From positions 62,001 through 126,000 of the forward strand of contig PHCZ01000001.1 in assembly GCA_002840895.1 (NCBI GenBank): a DNA stretch of 64,000 nt, read 5' to 3'. The position numbers were made by a program, and so were the translations under genes. Source of the DNA: Bacteroidetes bacterium HGW-Bacteroidetes-8. Lineage in GTDB: Bacteria > Bacteroidota > Bacteroidia > Bacteroidales > UBA932. Position 1 is the stretch's first letter. Each line of letters opens with the position of its first letter. The notes below the pieces were generated by a model. That model did no database searches, was not told the origin of the DNA, and saw only the letters and a program-made list of their open reading frames with translations. Below, in pieces: positions 35,176-44,948 of the stretch.

Positions 35176-36405
35176 ATGATTACCAGTTATAAAATAATCA
35201 ACGATCCGGTTCACGGATTTATAAATATCCCTAAAGGCATTGTTAGTGATATTGTGGCTCATCCATATTTTCAGAGGCTCAGAGACATTAAACAGCTAGG
35301 TCTGACAAATCTGGTCTATCCCGGAGCAACACATTCACGCCTCTCTCACGCCCTTGGCGCTATGCATCTTATGAGAGACGCTGTGGCGGTACTTAGGTCT
35401 AAAGGCATAGAAATCACAAATGCAGAGGAGGAGGCAGCATCTGCAGCAATGCTTCTGCACGATATTGGTCACGGCCCTTTTAGCCACGCACTGGAGAACA
35501 ACATTATTGTTGGAGTCTCCCACGAAGAGATCTCCCTTGCACTGATGAAAAAAATTGACAGAGATTCCGGTGGAGCTTTGGCTATGGCTGTGTCGATTTT
35601 TGAGGGGAGATATCATAAACACTTTTTACATCAGCTTGTCTCCGGGCAGTTGGATGTAGATCGCCTTGACTACCTTAAACGGGACAGCTTCTTCAGCGGA
35701 GTTGCAGAGGGTATGATTGGGCTGGAGAGAATAATAAAAATGCTATCTGTGAAGGATAATAGATTGGTCGTAGAATTAAAGGGTATCTATTCCATTGAGA
35801 AGTTTCTTATCTCTCGGCGATTGATGTATTGGCAGGTATATCTTCATAAAACTGTTGTTGCAGCCGAGCAGCTTCTTATAAGCATTTTAAGGAGAGCAAG
35901 ATATCTCGCAGTCAATGGAGTCTCTCTGGCAGGATCTCCTGCAATACGCTATTTTCTGGTTAGAGATTTTACACCTGAAACCTTTGGTAGAGAGGAGGTT
36001 TTCGAGATGTTTACAAGGCTGGACGATACAGATGTTATGTCTGCAATCAAACAGTGGCAGTTTTCCGATGACCCGACCCTCTCACTTTTATGTAAAATGT
36101 TAACTGAGAGAAGACTCCCCAAACTTAAGCTGGTAAATTCGCAAATCGATAATCAGGAGTATGAAAAAGGGTGCAAAACCACACTAGAGTACTTCAAAAA
36201 TGAGATTACAGAGGATGAGATATCCTATTTTGTCAGCAGGGGAGAGGTAATAAACAGGGGTTACGACTCTGCCGAGGGTGAGATTGAGATTCTTTGTGAA
36301 AATGGTGAGGTAAACGATGTTTATAAGATCTCAGATATGTTATCGGCAAAAGCCTTTTCTCAAATCACAAAAAAATATTTTCTTTGCACAGCTAATTTTA
36401 ATTAA
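35176..36405 (+). CDS. HD-domain phosphohydrolase (SAMHD1/dGTPase-like)
   Basis: The 409-residue cytoplasmic protein begins with [11 protein letters not shown] and contains an HD metal site: [12 protein letters not shown] (about 55-66, first His), [18 protein letters not shown] (His-Asp pair, about 89-106) and the distal [17 protein letters not shown] (about 155-171). This group includes dNTP triphosphohydrolases, but most Bacteroidota members are uncharacterised. It sits 8 bp upstream of lpxD, an arrangement common in Bacteroidales, so expression with lipid A synthesis is likely without implying a shared role. Confidence 0.88.
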   Translation: MITSYKIINDPVHGFINIPKGIVSDIVAHPYFQRLRDIKQLGLTNLVYPGATHSRLSHALGAMHLMRDAVAVLRSKGIEITNAEEEAASAAMLLHDIGHGPFSHALENNIIVGVSHEEISLALMKKIDRDSGGALAMAVSIFEGRYHKHFLHQLVSGQLDVDRLDYLKRDSFFSGVAEGMIGLERIIKMLSVKDNRLVVELKGIYSIEKFLISRRLMYWQVYLHKTVVAAEQLLISILRRARYLAVNGVSLAGSPAIRYFLVRDFTPETFGREEVFEMFTRLDDTDVMSAIKQWQFSDDPTLSLLCKMLTERRLPKLKLVNSQIDNQEYEKGCKTTLEYFKNEITEDEISYFVSRGEVINRGYDSAEGEIEILCENGEVNDVYKISDMLSAKAFSQITKKYFLCTANFN

Positions 36406-36413
36406 AGTATAGT

Positions 36414-37403
36414 ATGGAGATTACAGCACAATATATATCAGATTACCTTAACGGAGAGGTTCAGGGAGATCCTCTTGTAAAGGTGACTTCGGTTGCTCGT
36501 ATTGAGAGCGGCAAACCCGGCACACTTGTGTTTTTAGGAAACCCAAAGTATGAGAGTTTTCTCTATACATCAAAAGCATCCATAGTAATATTGAACAGAT
36601 ATTTTGAGCCATCTTCACCGGTAAACGGAACGGTAATTAGAGTAGATGATGCATACCAGGCAATCGCCTCCGTTCTGGAGCTTTTCAACTCCCTTAAATC
36701 GAGCCGCAAAAAGGGGAGATCGCTCTTTGCAAGAGTATCCTGGAGCTCCAAGATAGCTAAAGGGTGTTATGTCGGTGCCGGTACACTAGTATCAAAGAGG
36801 GCATCCGTAGGTAAAGGGAGTCAGATATACCCACAGTGTTATCTGGGCGAAGATGTAGAGATAGGTGAGAACACCATTATCTACCCCGGGGTCAAGATCT
36901 ACGCCGGGTGTAAAATTGGTTCCGATTGTATTATCCACTCAAATGCTGTCATTGGTGCAGATGGGTTCGGATTCGCCCCTCTACCGGATGGAAGCTACAA
37001 AAAAATACCTCAAACCGGTAATGTGGTAATTGAAGATAATTGCGAAGTTGGTGCAAATACTACAATTGACAGGGCATCAATAGGATCAACTATACTACGC
37101 AAAGGTGTTAAGTTGGATAATCTTGTACAGATAGCACACAATACAGAAATTGGCGAGAATACAGTAATAGCGGCCCAAACAGGTATCTCCGGCTCCACTA
37201 AAATTGGCAAGGGCTGTATGTTTGGAGGGCAGGTAGGAGTTGCCGGACATATATCCATTGCAGATAAAACAATGGTTGGAGCACAGGCCGGCATTATGTC
37301 AACTGTCAAGGAGGAGGGGAGGTCTATCGTTGGCAGTCCTGCAATTGACTCGAGAGAGTATTTTAAGTCCTATGCAATATTCAAGAACTTACACAAAAGA
37401 TAG
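36414..37403 (+). CDS. lpxD: UDP-3-O-(3-hydroxyacyl)glucosamine N-acyltransferase
   Basis: The 329-residue acyltransferase performs the third step of lipid A synthesis. A uridine-binding N-terminal domain (about 1-100) precedes a left-handed beta-helix of hexapeptide repeats (about 105-320), for example [20 protein letters not shown]. The catalytic His lies in [16 protein letters not shown] (about 237-252). ADGFGFAP near 180-187 is also conserved. It is followed by lpxC-fabZ and lpxA, the standard Bacteroidota order. Confidence 0.96.
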   Translation: MEITAQYISDYLNGEVQGDPLVKVTSVARIESGKPGTLVFLGNPKYESFLYTSKASIVILNRYFEPSSPVNGTVIRVDDAYQAIASVLELFNSLKSSRKKGRSLFARVSWSSKIAKGCYVGAGTLVSKRASVGKGSQIYPQCYLGEDVEIGENTIIYPGVKIYAGCKIGSDCIIHSNAVIGADGFGFAPLPDGSYKKIPQTGNVVIEDNCEVGANTTIDRASIGSTILRKGVKLDNLVQIAHNTEIGENTVIAAQTGISGSTKIGKGCMFGGQVGVAGHISIADKTMVGAQAGIMSTVKEEGRSIVGSPAIDSREYFKSYAIFKNLHKR

Positions 37404-37414
37404 GTGAAATTTTC

Positions 37415-37422
37415 TAACTTTG
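37415..37422 (+). promoter_or_regulatory. Internal -7 element (TAACTTTG) before lpxC-fabZ
   Basis: An exact TAnnTTTG match 27 bp before ATG 37450. It would allow lpxC-fabZ-lpxA to be transcribed independently of lpxD. No clear -33 box. Confidence 0.4.
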
Positions 37423-37449
37423 TGAATTGTTCTAAATCACTTGGAATAT

Positions 37450-38844
37450 ATGCAGGATAAACAGCAGACTCTAAAAAAGATATATACATTTGAGGGGAGA
37501 GGGTTACACTCCGGAAAGAGTGTTTCGATGAGAGTTTCACCTGCAAGCGAGAACTACGGTATAAAAATACGACGCAGCGATATTGAGGGCTCACTACCAT
37601 TTAGTGCCACTGCAGAGTATGTTACAAATACACAGAGAGGAACGGTAATTGAGTATAAAGGGGAGATTGTCTCTACAGTTGAACACATACTCTCTGCTCT
37701 TTGGACACTTGGAGTTGATAACGCACTAATAGAGGTAAATGGCCCCGAAATTCCAATTCTTGACGGAAGCGCAGCCCCTTTTGCAGATGCAATAAGTGCA
37801 GACGGAACTCAGGAGCAACAGGAGCAGATAAGATATTTCTCGGTAAAGGAGAAGATTTTTTATAAAGACCCAAATAGCGGCTCGGAGATAACAATATATC
37901 CTGATGATAATTTCAGCGCTGAGGTGATGATAGATTTTGACTCTAAAGTACTAGGGAATCAGTATGCAAAATTTGATAAAACTGTAAACTACTCAACTGA
38001 GATTGCAAGTTGCCGGACATTTGTCTTTTTGCACGACATTGAGCCTCTTATAAAAAACAATCTTATTAAGGGGGGAGATCTTAATAATGCAGTTGTAATT
38101 GCAGAGAGGGGGCTCACTACCTCTGAGTCTCAAAAGCTGCAAGAGATATTCGGGAAACAAGAATTTGAGAGTATTGAGAGTGGATACGTAAATATTAAAG
38201 ATCCTAAATTCCCAAACGAGTGTGCCAGACACAAGCTTTTGGACCTGCTCGGAGATCTCTCACTTTCGGGAGTAAGGATAAAAGGGCGGGTAATTGCCCA
38301 TAAACCAGGACATAAAATTAACACAGAAATAGCAAAAATTATCAAAAAAATGGCAAACGAAACTTTAAACTCCAAGGAGATTCCACAATTTGACCCAAAT
38401 GCAGAACCTGTAATTGATATTAATGGAATTAAGAGACTTTTACCACACAGACCTCCGTTTTTGATGGTTGACAGAATAATTCAAATGAATACAGAAGAGG
38501 TTGTAGGTATTAAGACTGTTGGGATTAACGAAGGCTACTTTATTGGCCATTTCCCCGATGAACCGGTTATGCCGGGTGTTCTTATTATTGAAGCAATGGC
38601 ACAGGTTGGAGGGATACTGGTAATGAATGACCTGGACGAGCCTGAGAGATACTCAACCTATTTCGCCAAGATAGATAATGCCAAATTTAAGAGAAAGGTT
38701 GTGCCCGGAGATGTTCTGGTTATCAAACTAACCCTTACTGCTCCGATAAGAAGGTCTTTAGTCTATATGAAGGGGGAGGTTTATGTTGGCAACACATTAG
38801 CTTGTGAAGCAGATTTGGTTGCTCAGGTTATAAAAAATAAGTAA
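37450..38844 (+). CDS. lpxC/fabZ: Bifunctional UDP-3-O-acyl-GlcNAc deacetylase / 3-hydroxyacyl-ACP dehydratase
   Basis: The 464-residue fusion joins LpxC (about 1-300), the committed zinc deacetylase of lipid A synthesis, to FabZ (about 318-464), which dehydrates 3-hydroxyacyl-ACP. LpxC features are FEGRGLHSG, STVEHILSAL (zinc His) and HKLLDLLGDLSLSG (zinc His and Asp). FabZ features are LLPHRPPFLMVDRI and GHFPDEPVMPGVLIIEAMAQ (catalytic His and Glu). The fusion is characteristic of Bacteroidota and may tie supply of hydroxyacyl-ACP to its two competing uses. ATG 37450 is preferred over the TTG at 37441. Confidence 0.96.
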   Translation: MQDKQQTLKKIYTFEGRGLHSGKSVSMRVSPASENYGIKIRRSDIEGSLPFSATAEYVTNTQRGTVIEYKGEIVSTVEHILSALWTLGVDNALIEVNGPEIPILDGSAAPFADAISADGTQEQQEQIRYFSVKEKIFYKDPNSGSEITIYPDDNFSAEVMIDFDSKVLGNQYAKFDKTVNYSTEIASCRTFVFLHDIEPLIKNNLIKGGDLNNAVVIAERGLTTSESQKLQEIFGKQEFESIESGYVNIKDPKFPNECARHKLLDLLGDLSLSGVRIKGRVIAHKPGHKINTEIAKIIKKMANETLNSKEIPQFDPNAEPVIDINGIKRLLPHRPPFLMVDRIIQMNTEEVVGIKTVGINEGYFIGHFPDEPVMPGVLIIEAMAQVGGILVMNDLDEPERYSTYFAKIDNAKFKRKVVPGDVLVIKLTLTAPIRRSLVYMKGEVYVGNTLACEADLVAQVIKNK

Positions 38845-38853
38845 TAAATCTAT

Positions 38854-39645
38854 ATGAATCAATCTTATATACATCCGGATGCCAAAATTGGCAAAGAGGT
38901 TACAATCGAGCCATTTGCATATATTGCAGGAAATGTGGAGATTGGAGATGGATGTTGGATAGGGCCCCACGCCACAATTTTGGATAATGTCAAAATCGGT
39001 AAAAACTGCAAAATCTATCCCGGGGCGATAATCGGAGGCGAGCCTCAGGACTACAAATTTTCGGGGGAGGTTACCTATGTTGAGATTGGAGATAATACTA
39101 TTTTAAGGGAGTACGTAACAGTCAACAGGGGTACTCTTAAGAGCGGAAGAGGGGTTACAAAAGTTGGCAACGGCTGTATGATTATGTCATACTCTCACAT
39201 TGCTCACGACTGCATTATTGCAGATAATGTTGTTTTGGTGAGCTATGTAGGAATTGCCGGTGTTACCGATGTAGATGAGTATGCAATTATTGGCGGACAC
39301 TCCGCAGCACACCAGTTTACAAGAATCGGAGCGCACTCAATGCTCTCCGGAGGGTCAATGGTTGGGAAGGACGTTCCTCCCTATATTGTCGCTGGCAGAA
39401 GACCTCTCTCGTTTGGAGGTGTGAATGTTATAGGACTTAGGAGGAGAGGTTTTTCCAACGATAAAATCGATGAGATCAGGGATATCTATAAGGTAATCTA
39501 CAATGGAGGGCTCAATACATCTGATGCCTGCAATGAGGTAGATTCAACCTTCCCGGAGAGCCCCGAAAAGAGAGCCATTGTAGATTTCATCAGGTCATCA
39601 AAAAGGGGAATCATCAGAGGAGGCGGTAAATCTATAGATGAGTAG
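38854..39645 (+). CDS. lpxA: UDP-N-acetylglucosamine acyltransferase
   Basis: The 263-residue trimeric enzyme performs the first step of lipid A synthesis. The N-terminal left-handed beta-helix (about 1-190) has hexapeptide repeats, GGEPQDYKF (about 62-70) and the catalytic His in SYSHIAHDCIIADNVVL (about 111-127). A helical C-terminus starts near NVIGLRRRGFSNDKI. It overlaps the downstream WbqC-like gene by 8 bp (ATGAGTAG), suggesting translational coupling. Confidence 0.97.
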   Translation: MNQSYIHPDAKIGKEVTIEPFAYIAGNVEIGDGCWIGPHATILDNVKIGKNCKIYPGAIIGGEPQDYKFSGEVTYVEIGDNTILREYVTVNRGTLKSGRGVTKVGNGCMIMSYSHIAHDCIIADNVVLVSYVGIAGVTDVDEYAIIGGHSAAHQFTRIGAHSMLSGGSMVGKDVPPYIVAGRRPLSFGGVNVIGLRRRGFSNDKIDEIRDIYKVIYNGGLNTSDACNEVDSTFPESPEKRAIVDFIRSSKRGIIRGGGKSIDE

Positions 39646-40270
39646 TACGGCAATACTTTCAACTGCATATCTTCCACCGATAGACTACTTCCGGGTTATA
39701 AACTCTTTTACAGATTGGAAAATTGAGCAGTGGGAAAATTTTCAGAAGCAGTCATACAGGAGCCGTTGCTGCATTTACAGTTCCAACGGCCCTCTCTCTT
39801 TATCTATTCCCATTGTCAGAAGTGAAGGATTCTCTATCCCCATTAAAGAGATAAAAGTGGACAACTCCAAGAGGTGGCAAAGCCAGCACTGGAGAGCAAT
39901 AGTATCTGCCTACAGATCCTCTGCCTATTTTGAACACTATCATCAGGATCTAATCCCCTTCTACAACAGAGAGTATGATTACCTCTTTGAGTTCAACAAT
40001 GATGTAACAAAGTGTCTACTTGAACTTTTGAATATGCCTGTTAAGATAGGTCTTACCGGTGAGTTTTTAACAGAGAGCGATCTTAAAAGAGATACCACTA
40101 TTAGTGATTTCAGAGAGACAATCCATCCAAAGAGAGTATCTCCTTTTGCAATGTTAAACGAAAATGGGCGATACCACCAGGTATTCGCCCATAAATTCGG
40201 TTTTTTTGCCAATCTTTCTGTTATAGACCTGCTCTTTAATGAGGGTCCTCAATCCAACTATTTTTTCTAA
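39638..40270 (+). CDS. WbqC-family protein
   Basis: The 210-residue cytoplasmic protein matches the WbqC family, with AYLPPIDYFRVINS (about 10-23), KQSYRSRCCIYSSNGPLSLSIPI (about 38-60; most members have a similar R-x-I-x-N-G-x-L segment) and WQSQHWRAIVSAYRSSAYFEHY (about 81-102). Members occur in surface polysaccharide clusters and are thought to act in sugar or aminoacyl modification, but the reaction is not established. Its ATG lies within the end of lpxA, and its stop codon interlocks with that of the convergent barrel gene (shared CTAA at 40267-40270). Confidence 0.85.
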   Translation: MSSTAILSTAYLPPIDYFRVINSFTDWKIEQWENFQKQSYRSRCCIYSSNGPLSLSIPIVRSEGFSIPIKEIKVDNSKRWQSQHWRAIVSAYRSSAYFEHYHQDLIPFYNREYDYLFEFNNDVTKCLLELLNMPVKIGLTGEFLTESDLKRDTTISDFRETIHPKRVSPFAMLNENGRYHQVFAHKFGFFANLSVIDLLFNEGPQSNYFF

Positions 40271-41799
40271 AATCTAAATCCAAGTGTCATAAGGAATTTC
40301 CACCCGGAGATATCCATATTTCCAACAGGAGCAGTATGGTTGGTGTAATCGGAATATAGAGAGAATGTTTCACTGTTTTGCAAAAGCTTCTGGAAGCCTA
40401 AATCCAGGAAAGTGCCCCCTTTGGAAGTGAACCCGACTCCTCCTGAGATGTACTCCATCTCATAGCCATAGCTCTTTTCCGGATTCCCATATTTAGAGTA
40501 ACCGGCTCTGAGAGCAAGAAAATCTACCGGTCTCACCTCAGCACCCAACCTTAAATTGGTAGCAGCACGGAAGTTTGACTCAATATATTTGTTCTCTGTG
40601 TTAAACTCATATTTGTCAAATGATTCGCTCATCATTGCTATTTTGGAGTAATCTGCCCCTTCGTAATCTACACTTATAAGAGCAACCTTTCCAAATACAT
40701 ACGATGCCCCTATGTTCCACCTGAAAGGAGATGTTACTCTATAGTTGTACTCGCCAACCGGTGAGAGGATATTACTTTTATAACCATCTGAATAGCGAGC
40801 ATCTATTGTCTCCTCCCACTGGTCTGACATCAATAGCCAGGTAGGGGTAGATATACTTCCCCCCACTCTAAAACCTGCAAAAGGGAGAGCAATAAATCCA
40901 AATTTTGCGTTTAAACCTACTCCATTAGTATTTTGTTCAAAAAGGTGAGAGAATGAAGAGAATTTTGAGTCAAAGAGTGCAGGGTTAACTGCGCTTTCGG
41001 AATATTTCTGATAATCGTTATAACTGATTGACTGCATACCCAGATTGACTCCAAAAAAGAGTTTGTCAGAGATATTTGCCCCCGCATTAAAGACAATCTC
41101 TGTGAGATTACCCTTTCTCTCGCGGTAGAACTCCTGTTTGAGCTCTCCTGCGAGCACAATCTGCTGACCGACGATGTTCTCGGTTGCTCCTATATAATCA
41201 TAATCCGAATCCGGGAGAGGGTCAAGCAGGTTTGAGTTCCACGAGAGTATCTCTTTCCAGGAGGCCTCAGGGAAGTCATAGAAAGGATTCCACTCGTCGT
41301 TGATGTCCAGATCTCCGTTGAAGATGCCCCCTAACCCATCTGCAAGAGAGCCAAGCCAGCTGGAGTTGGCGTTCAATCCGCTGGTATAGGATCTTGAGGT
41401 GTAGTTATTGAGTTTGTTTATAGCTACTCCAAAACTAATACTTTTAAGGCCGTAGGGGCTGTTACCAATTTTGAAAGAGCCTGCAAACCCAAGGTTCGAT
41501 ATCCCTATTCGTGTCCATTTCTCACTCTCCCTGTTACCGAGATAGGTTGTGTTTGAATTATCCGATCCAATCGAGGGTGTAAAGGTAAACTCCGTGTAAC
41601 GGTAGATTGCAGATGATGCCGGGTTAATGCTCATTGCATATGTATCTGCACCGAGAGAGCCAAAGGCGTTCCCCATTGCTATTGATCTTGCACTACCTTC
41701 GTATCGGATCTGAGAAAATTTGAGTGCGTCAAAGGCATTCTGGGCAACAATAGTGTTTGTAACTACTACTGCTATAATAATAGATAATACTCTTTTCAT
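40267..41799 (-). CDS. Outer-membrane beta-barrel protein, OmpP1/FadL-type
   Basis: The 510-residue protein has a signal peptide (MKRVLSIIIAVVVTNTIVAQ) and then the N-terminal hallmark of FadL/PorV-like barrels: RYEGSARSIAMGNAFGSLG followed by INPASSA (about 33-65). The rest is a string of amphipathic beta strands ending in a C-terminal aromatic (MTLGFRF). FadL-type proteins move hydrophobic compounds across the outer membrane; relatives in Bacteroidota often have unknown cargo. It starts 14 bp after the aromatic/Ser-rich lipoprotein gene and is probably co-transcribed with it. Confidence 0.82.
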   Translation of the reverse strand: MKRVLSIIIAVVVTNTIVAQNAFDALKFSQIRYEGSARSIAMGNAFGSLGADTYAMSINPASSAIYRYTEFTFTPSIGSDNSNTTYLGNRESEKWTRIGISNLGFAGSFKIGNSPYGLKSISFGVAINKLNNYTSRSYTSGLNANSSWLGSLADGLGGIFNGDLDINDEWNPFYDFPEASWKEILSWNSNLLDPLPDSDYDYIGATENIVGQQIVLAGELKQEFYRERKGNLTEIVFNAGANISDKLFFGVNLGMQSISYNDYQKYSESAVNPALFDSKFSSFSHLFEQNTNGVGLNAKFGFIALPFAGFRVGGSISTPTWLLMSDQWEETIDARYSDGYKSNILSPVGEYNYRVTSPFRWNIGASYVFGKVALISVDYEGADYSKIAMMSESFDKYEFNTENKYIESNFRAATNLRLGAEVRPVDFLALRAGYSKYGNPEKSYGYEMEYISGGVGFTSKGGTFLDLGFQKLLQNSETFSLYSDYTNHTAPVGNMDISGWKFLMTLGFRF

Positions 41800-41813
41800 A
41801 ATAATTTAAATAC

Positions 41814-43328
41814 TTACCTGCGATATGAACTTCCGCTACTGCTAGTGTTGCTTGAGCTGCCTGCAGAGCTGCTGCTAGATGTGTTTGCCGATGATGATGA
41901 TCCTGAACTACTACTTGCCGGAGGTGTATATACTGAGCCTCTTGAGGAGTTGCTGTTGTTATAGTAACCACTATTCGTACCAGATGAGGAGCCTCTTGTA
42001 AATGTATTGTTATTGGATGAGCTGCTCCTTTGGTTTTCTGATGGCCTGTAGTTGCTGGATGAGATAACATCATCTCTTCTTGTGGAAGATCCGGAGCTTC
42101 TGTTAACTGTACCGGTGCTTCTGCTGGTTGTACTTGTACTCCTGTTAACTGTGCCTGTACTTCTGTTAACTGTACCTGTACTTCTGTTAACTGTACCTGT
42201 ACTTCTGTTAATTGTACCTGTGCTTCTGTTAACTGTTCCCGAACTCCTTGCTCCCTCATTATTACTGCGTCTTACAGAAGATTGAGTGTTGTTTGAACCT
42301 CTGTTCACCTCTGTACCTCTGGTTATCTCGGAGCTTCTCCTTGAAGAGCTCTCCCTCTCTACTCTTGAGGTAGACTCAGTATTGCCTCTTCTCTGGCCGC
42401 TAACCTCTCTGGCCTGGCTATTTGTTGAAGAGCCGTACCCCTCAAATCTTGAATCTCTCCTGTATTGACTCTCCGATGAACTGATATCTCCGGTATAGAA
42501 TCTTGCTCCTCTAACCTGCTCAACTCTTGCGCTTTGTCTTGTATAGGAGCCTCCGGAAACAACTGCACGTGAAGATGTAGGTGTGTTTGATCTGGCACTC
42601 TCTCTGCGACCGTAGTAGAAGTCTCTGGAGCTGGTGTAACGATACCTCTGTGGGTCATTCCAGTTATAGTACCAGTATCCGTATTCATTAAAACCAGGAT
42701 AGTACCAGGAGGAGTAGTAGCAATCCCAAGGGCTTCTTTGCATATAATATGTACTCCACCACCAATTGAGGATTCCTGCATAAGGATCGCTATGGTAATA
42801 GTTATCTCCATAAAAACCACTTCCAAACCAGGGACTCATAAAATATGAGTACCACGGGTTGCGTAAAGCCATCCTTCCCATTCTGCCCATATGCCAGTAG
42901 TATCTGTTATAACCAAAATCCCAGAACCAAGGATTGTCAAAATCCATATAAGAGTAGGTTATATTAATTTGGTATTGAGGGTTTTCGAATTTTGTAAGTC
43001 TCTCTTCAAATGACTCTCCGGGGTTCAGAATCAAATAGGTCTTCTCCTCTTGATCATCTAGATTGATATTTACATTACCATTTTCGTCAACATAGGCCGC
43101 CTCCACAACCTTACCGTTGATAATCACACGATTTGACTCTTTGGTCTTCCCTTTTAAAAGTTCGATTTTTGAATCATTCTCTGTGTTGACTACAATGTAA
43201 CCGTTTGTAGATGGCTTTTGATAGATGGCATCTTCGTAACCGGAAGATGCATATCTGGTTGTAGTTCCGCAAGAGCTAAGAATCAATCCCAGTATTATAG
43301 GAACAATAATTGTAATTGTGTTTTTCAT
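41814..43328 (-). CDS. Aromatic-rich and Ser/Arg-repeat lipoprotein of unknown function
   Basis: The 504-residue product starts at ATG 43328, chosen because AGGAGGT lies 7 nt upstream, a rare strong Shine-Dalgarno site here. The signal ends LILSSCGTTT (lipidated Cys about 17). Residues about 25-110 form a small beta-like domain. About 120-235 is extraordinarily rich in Tyr, Trp, Phe and Gly (for example GYWYYNWNDPQRYRY). The C-terminal 260 residues are low-complexity Ser/Arg/Thr/Asn, including seven RSTGTVN-type heptads. No family is recognised. A surface adhesive, matrix or scaffold role is conceivable but unproven. It is followed by the OmpP1/FadL-like barrel. Confidence 0.8.
   Translation of the reverse strand: MKNTITIIVPIILGLILSSCGTTTRYASSGYEDAIYQKPSTNGYIVVNTENDSKIELLKGKTKESNRVIINGKVVEAAYVDENGNVNINLDDQEEKTYLILNPGESFEERLTKFENPQYQINITYSYMDFDNPWFWDFGYNRYYWHMGRMGRMALRNPWYSYFMSPWFGSGFYGDNYYHSDPYAGILNWWWSTYYMQRSPWDCYYSSWYYPGFNEYGYWYYNWNDPQRYRYTSSRDFYYGRRESARSNTPTSSRAVVSGGSYTRQSARVEQVRGARFYTGDISSSESQYRRDSRFEGYGSSTNSQAREVSGQRRGNTESTSRVERESSSRRSSEITRGTEVNRGSNNTQSSVRRSNNEGARSSGTVNRSTGTINRSTGTVNRSTGTVNRSTGTVNRSTSTTSRSTGTVNRSSGSSTRRDDVISSSNYRPSENQRSSSSNNNTFTRGSSSGTNSGYYNNSNSSRGSVYTPPASSSSGSSSSANTSSSSSAGSSSNTSSSGSSYRR
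42094..42240 (-). repeat. Seven 21-bp tandem repeats encoding RSTGTVN heptads
   Basis: Seven consecutive 21-bp units (core CTTCTGTTAACTGTACCTGTA on the plus strand) lie in frame within the lipoprotein gene. Two adjacent units are identical and the others differ by a few bases. The unit length is a multiple of three, so copy-number change would lengthen or shorten the protein without a frameshift. Confidence 0.9.
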
Positions 43329-43348
43329 CTTGCACCTCCTGTTCATTG

Positions 43349-43356
43349 CAAATGTA
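43349..43356 (-). promoter_or_regulatory. -7 element (TACATTTG) of the lipoprotein/barrel operon
   Basis: An exact TAnnTTTG match on the minus strand, 20 bp upstream of ATG 43328. The -33 region is unclear. Confidence 0.4.
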
Positions 43357-43417
43357 CTCAAAAATCATACCATATAGCACATAATAAGTAGCAAATTATA
43401 ATATTAAATCTATAAAA

Positions 43418-44893
43418 ATGGCAAAAGAGATTGTAGGAAGAGAGGAGAACTATTCACTATGGTACAATAATCTGGTAACAAAGGCAGATCTTGCAGAGAA
43501 CTCTGCGGTAAGAGGATGTATGGTTATCAAACCCTATGGATATGCAATCTGGGAGAAGATGCAGGCACAGCTGGACAAGATGTTTAAAGAGACAGGACAC
43601 GTCAATGCATACTTTCCCCTTTTTATACCTAAGTCATTTCTTAGCAAGGAGGCCGAACACGTAGAGGGTTTTGCAAAAGAGTGCGCAGTGGTTACACACC
43701 ACCGTCTTATGGCAAATCCGGATGGTCCCGGAGTAGTTGTAGACCCGGATGCCAAACTGGAGGAGGAGCTCATAGTAAGGCCAACCTCGGAGACAATAAT
43801 TTGGAGTACATATAAAAACTGGATAAAATCTTATAGAGACCTTCCTCTGCTTATCAATCAGTGGGCAAATGTTGTACGCTGGGAGATGAGAACCCGCCTC
43901 TTCCTAAGGACTGCAGAGTTTCTTTGGCAGGAGGGTCACACAGCACATTCAACCCGCCAGGAGGCAATTGAGGAGACCGAGAGAATGGTTCAGGTCTATG
44001 CAAAATTTGCCAGGGAATATATGGCTATGCCTGTTATTGTAGGTAAGAAAAGCGAAAGCGAGAGATTTGCCGGTGCTCTGGAGACCCTCTGTATAGAGGC
44101 TCTGATGCAGGATGGTAAAGCTCTTCAGGCAGGTACATCGCACTTTCTGGGGCAAAACTTTGCCAAAGCATTTGATGTGCAGTTTGCAAACAAAGAGGGT
44201 GGTCTGGAGTATGTCTGGGCAACCTCCTGGGGTGTCTCTACCCGGTTGATGGGAGCTCTGGTTATGGCTCACAGCGACAATAACGGGCTGGTACTCCCTC
44301 CAAAACTTGCACCAATTCACGTTGTTATGGTTCCAATCTTCAAGACCCAGGAGGAGAATGACAAGATAGTTGAGAAGATGGGTGAGATGAAGGCGCGTCT
44401 GGAAAAATTTGGTCTTACTGTTAAGATAGATACCAGGGATAATCTGCGTTCCGGCTTTAAGTTTGCAGAGTGGGAGCTTAAGGGAGTTCCTGTTAGAGTA
44501 GCCATAGGACCAAGAGACCTTGAAAACGGAACCGTTGAGATTGCTCGCAGAGACACTTTAACCAAGGAGTCAAGGGAGCAGCAGGGGGTTGAGGAGTATA
44601 TTCTCTCATTGATGGATGCAATACAGGAGAATATTTATAATAAAGCTCTTGAGTTTCGTATAAAGAGCACCATAAAAGTAGACGACTTTGAAACCTTTAA
44701 GGTAAAGATTGAAGAGGGGGGATTTCTTTTATGTCACTGGGATGGTACCGCAGAGACTGAGGAGAAGATTAAAGAGGAGACAAAGGCAACCATTCGGTGC
44801 ATCCCTATGGAGGATGATGGGCAGGAGAACGGCTTTTGTGTTTATAGCGGAAAACCTTCAAAAGGGAGAGTATTTTTTGCAAGAGCGTATTAA
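43418..44893 (+). CDS. proS: Prolyl-tRNA synthetase, archaeal/eukaryotic type
   Basis: The 491-residue class II synthetase charges tRNA-Pro. It has motif 2 ([20 protein letters not shown], about 149-168), motif 3 with [15 protein letters not shown] (about 284-298), an anticodon-binding domain (about 300-395) and a C-terminal zinc-type extension with Cys residues and the terminal sequence FFARAY. It lacks the INS editing domain of the bacterial type, as expected for the shorter archaeal-like enzyme that most Bacteroidota use. The RPTSETIIW segment is intact. Confidence 0.96.
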   Translation: MAKEIVGREENYSLWYNNLVTKADLAENSAVRGCMVIKPYGYAIWEKMQAQLDKMFKETGHVNAYFPLFIPKSFLSKEAEHVEGFAKECAVVTHHRLMANPDGPGVVVDPDAKLEEELIVRPTSETIIWSTYKNWIKSYRDLPLLINQWANVVRWEMRTRLFLRTAEFLWQEGHTAHSTRQEAIEETERMVQVYAKFAREYMAMPVIVGKKSESERFAGALETLCIEALMQDGKALQAGTSHFLGQNFAKAFDVQFANKEGGLEYVWATSWGVSTRLMGALVMAHSDNNGLVLPPKLAPIHVVMVPIFKTQEENDKIVEKMGEMKARLEKFGLTVKIDTRDNLRSGFKFAEWELKGVPVRVAIGPRDLENGTVEIARRDTLTKESREQQGVEEYILSLMDAIQENIYNKALEFRIKSTIKVDDFETFKVKIEEGGFLLCHWDGTAETEEKIKEETKATIRCIPMEDDGQENGFCVYSGKPSKGRVFFARAY

Positions 44894-44948
44894 AATATTT
44901 ATTTTTACAAAACCATATTAACTAACAGTTACAACAAATTAAAGAGAG

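Noticed and set aside
37450-38844. LpxC-FabZ gene fusion
   Set aside because: Striking, but an established and widespread feature of Bacteroidota rather than novel.
42094-42240. Array of regular repeats considered as CRISPR
   Set aside because: Units are directly adjacent without spacers, lie in a coding frame and there are no cas genes.
41729-42259. Minus-strand open frame of 176 codons with a QLTEVQV repeat pattern
   Set aside because: It lies in another frame of the repeat-rich lipoprotein gene; the regular peptide is just the 21-bp repeat read out of frame, and it has no start context.
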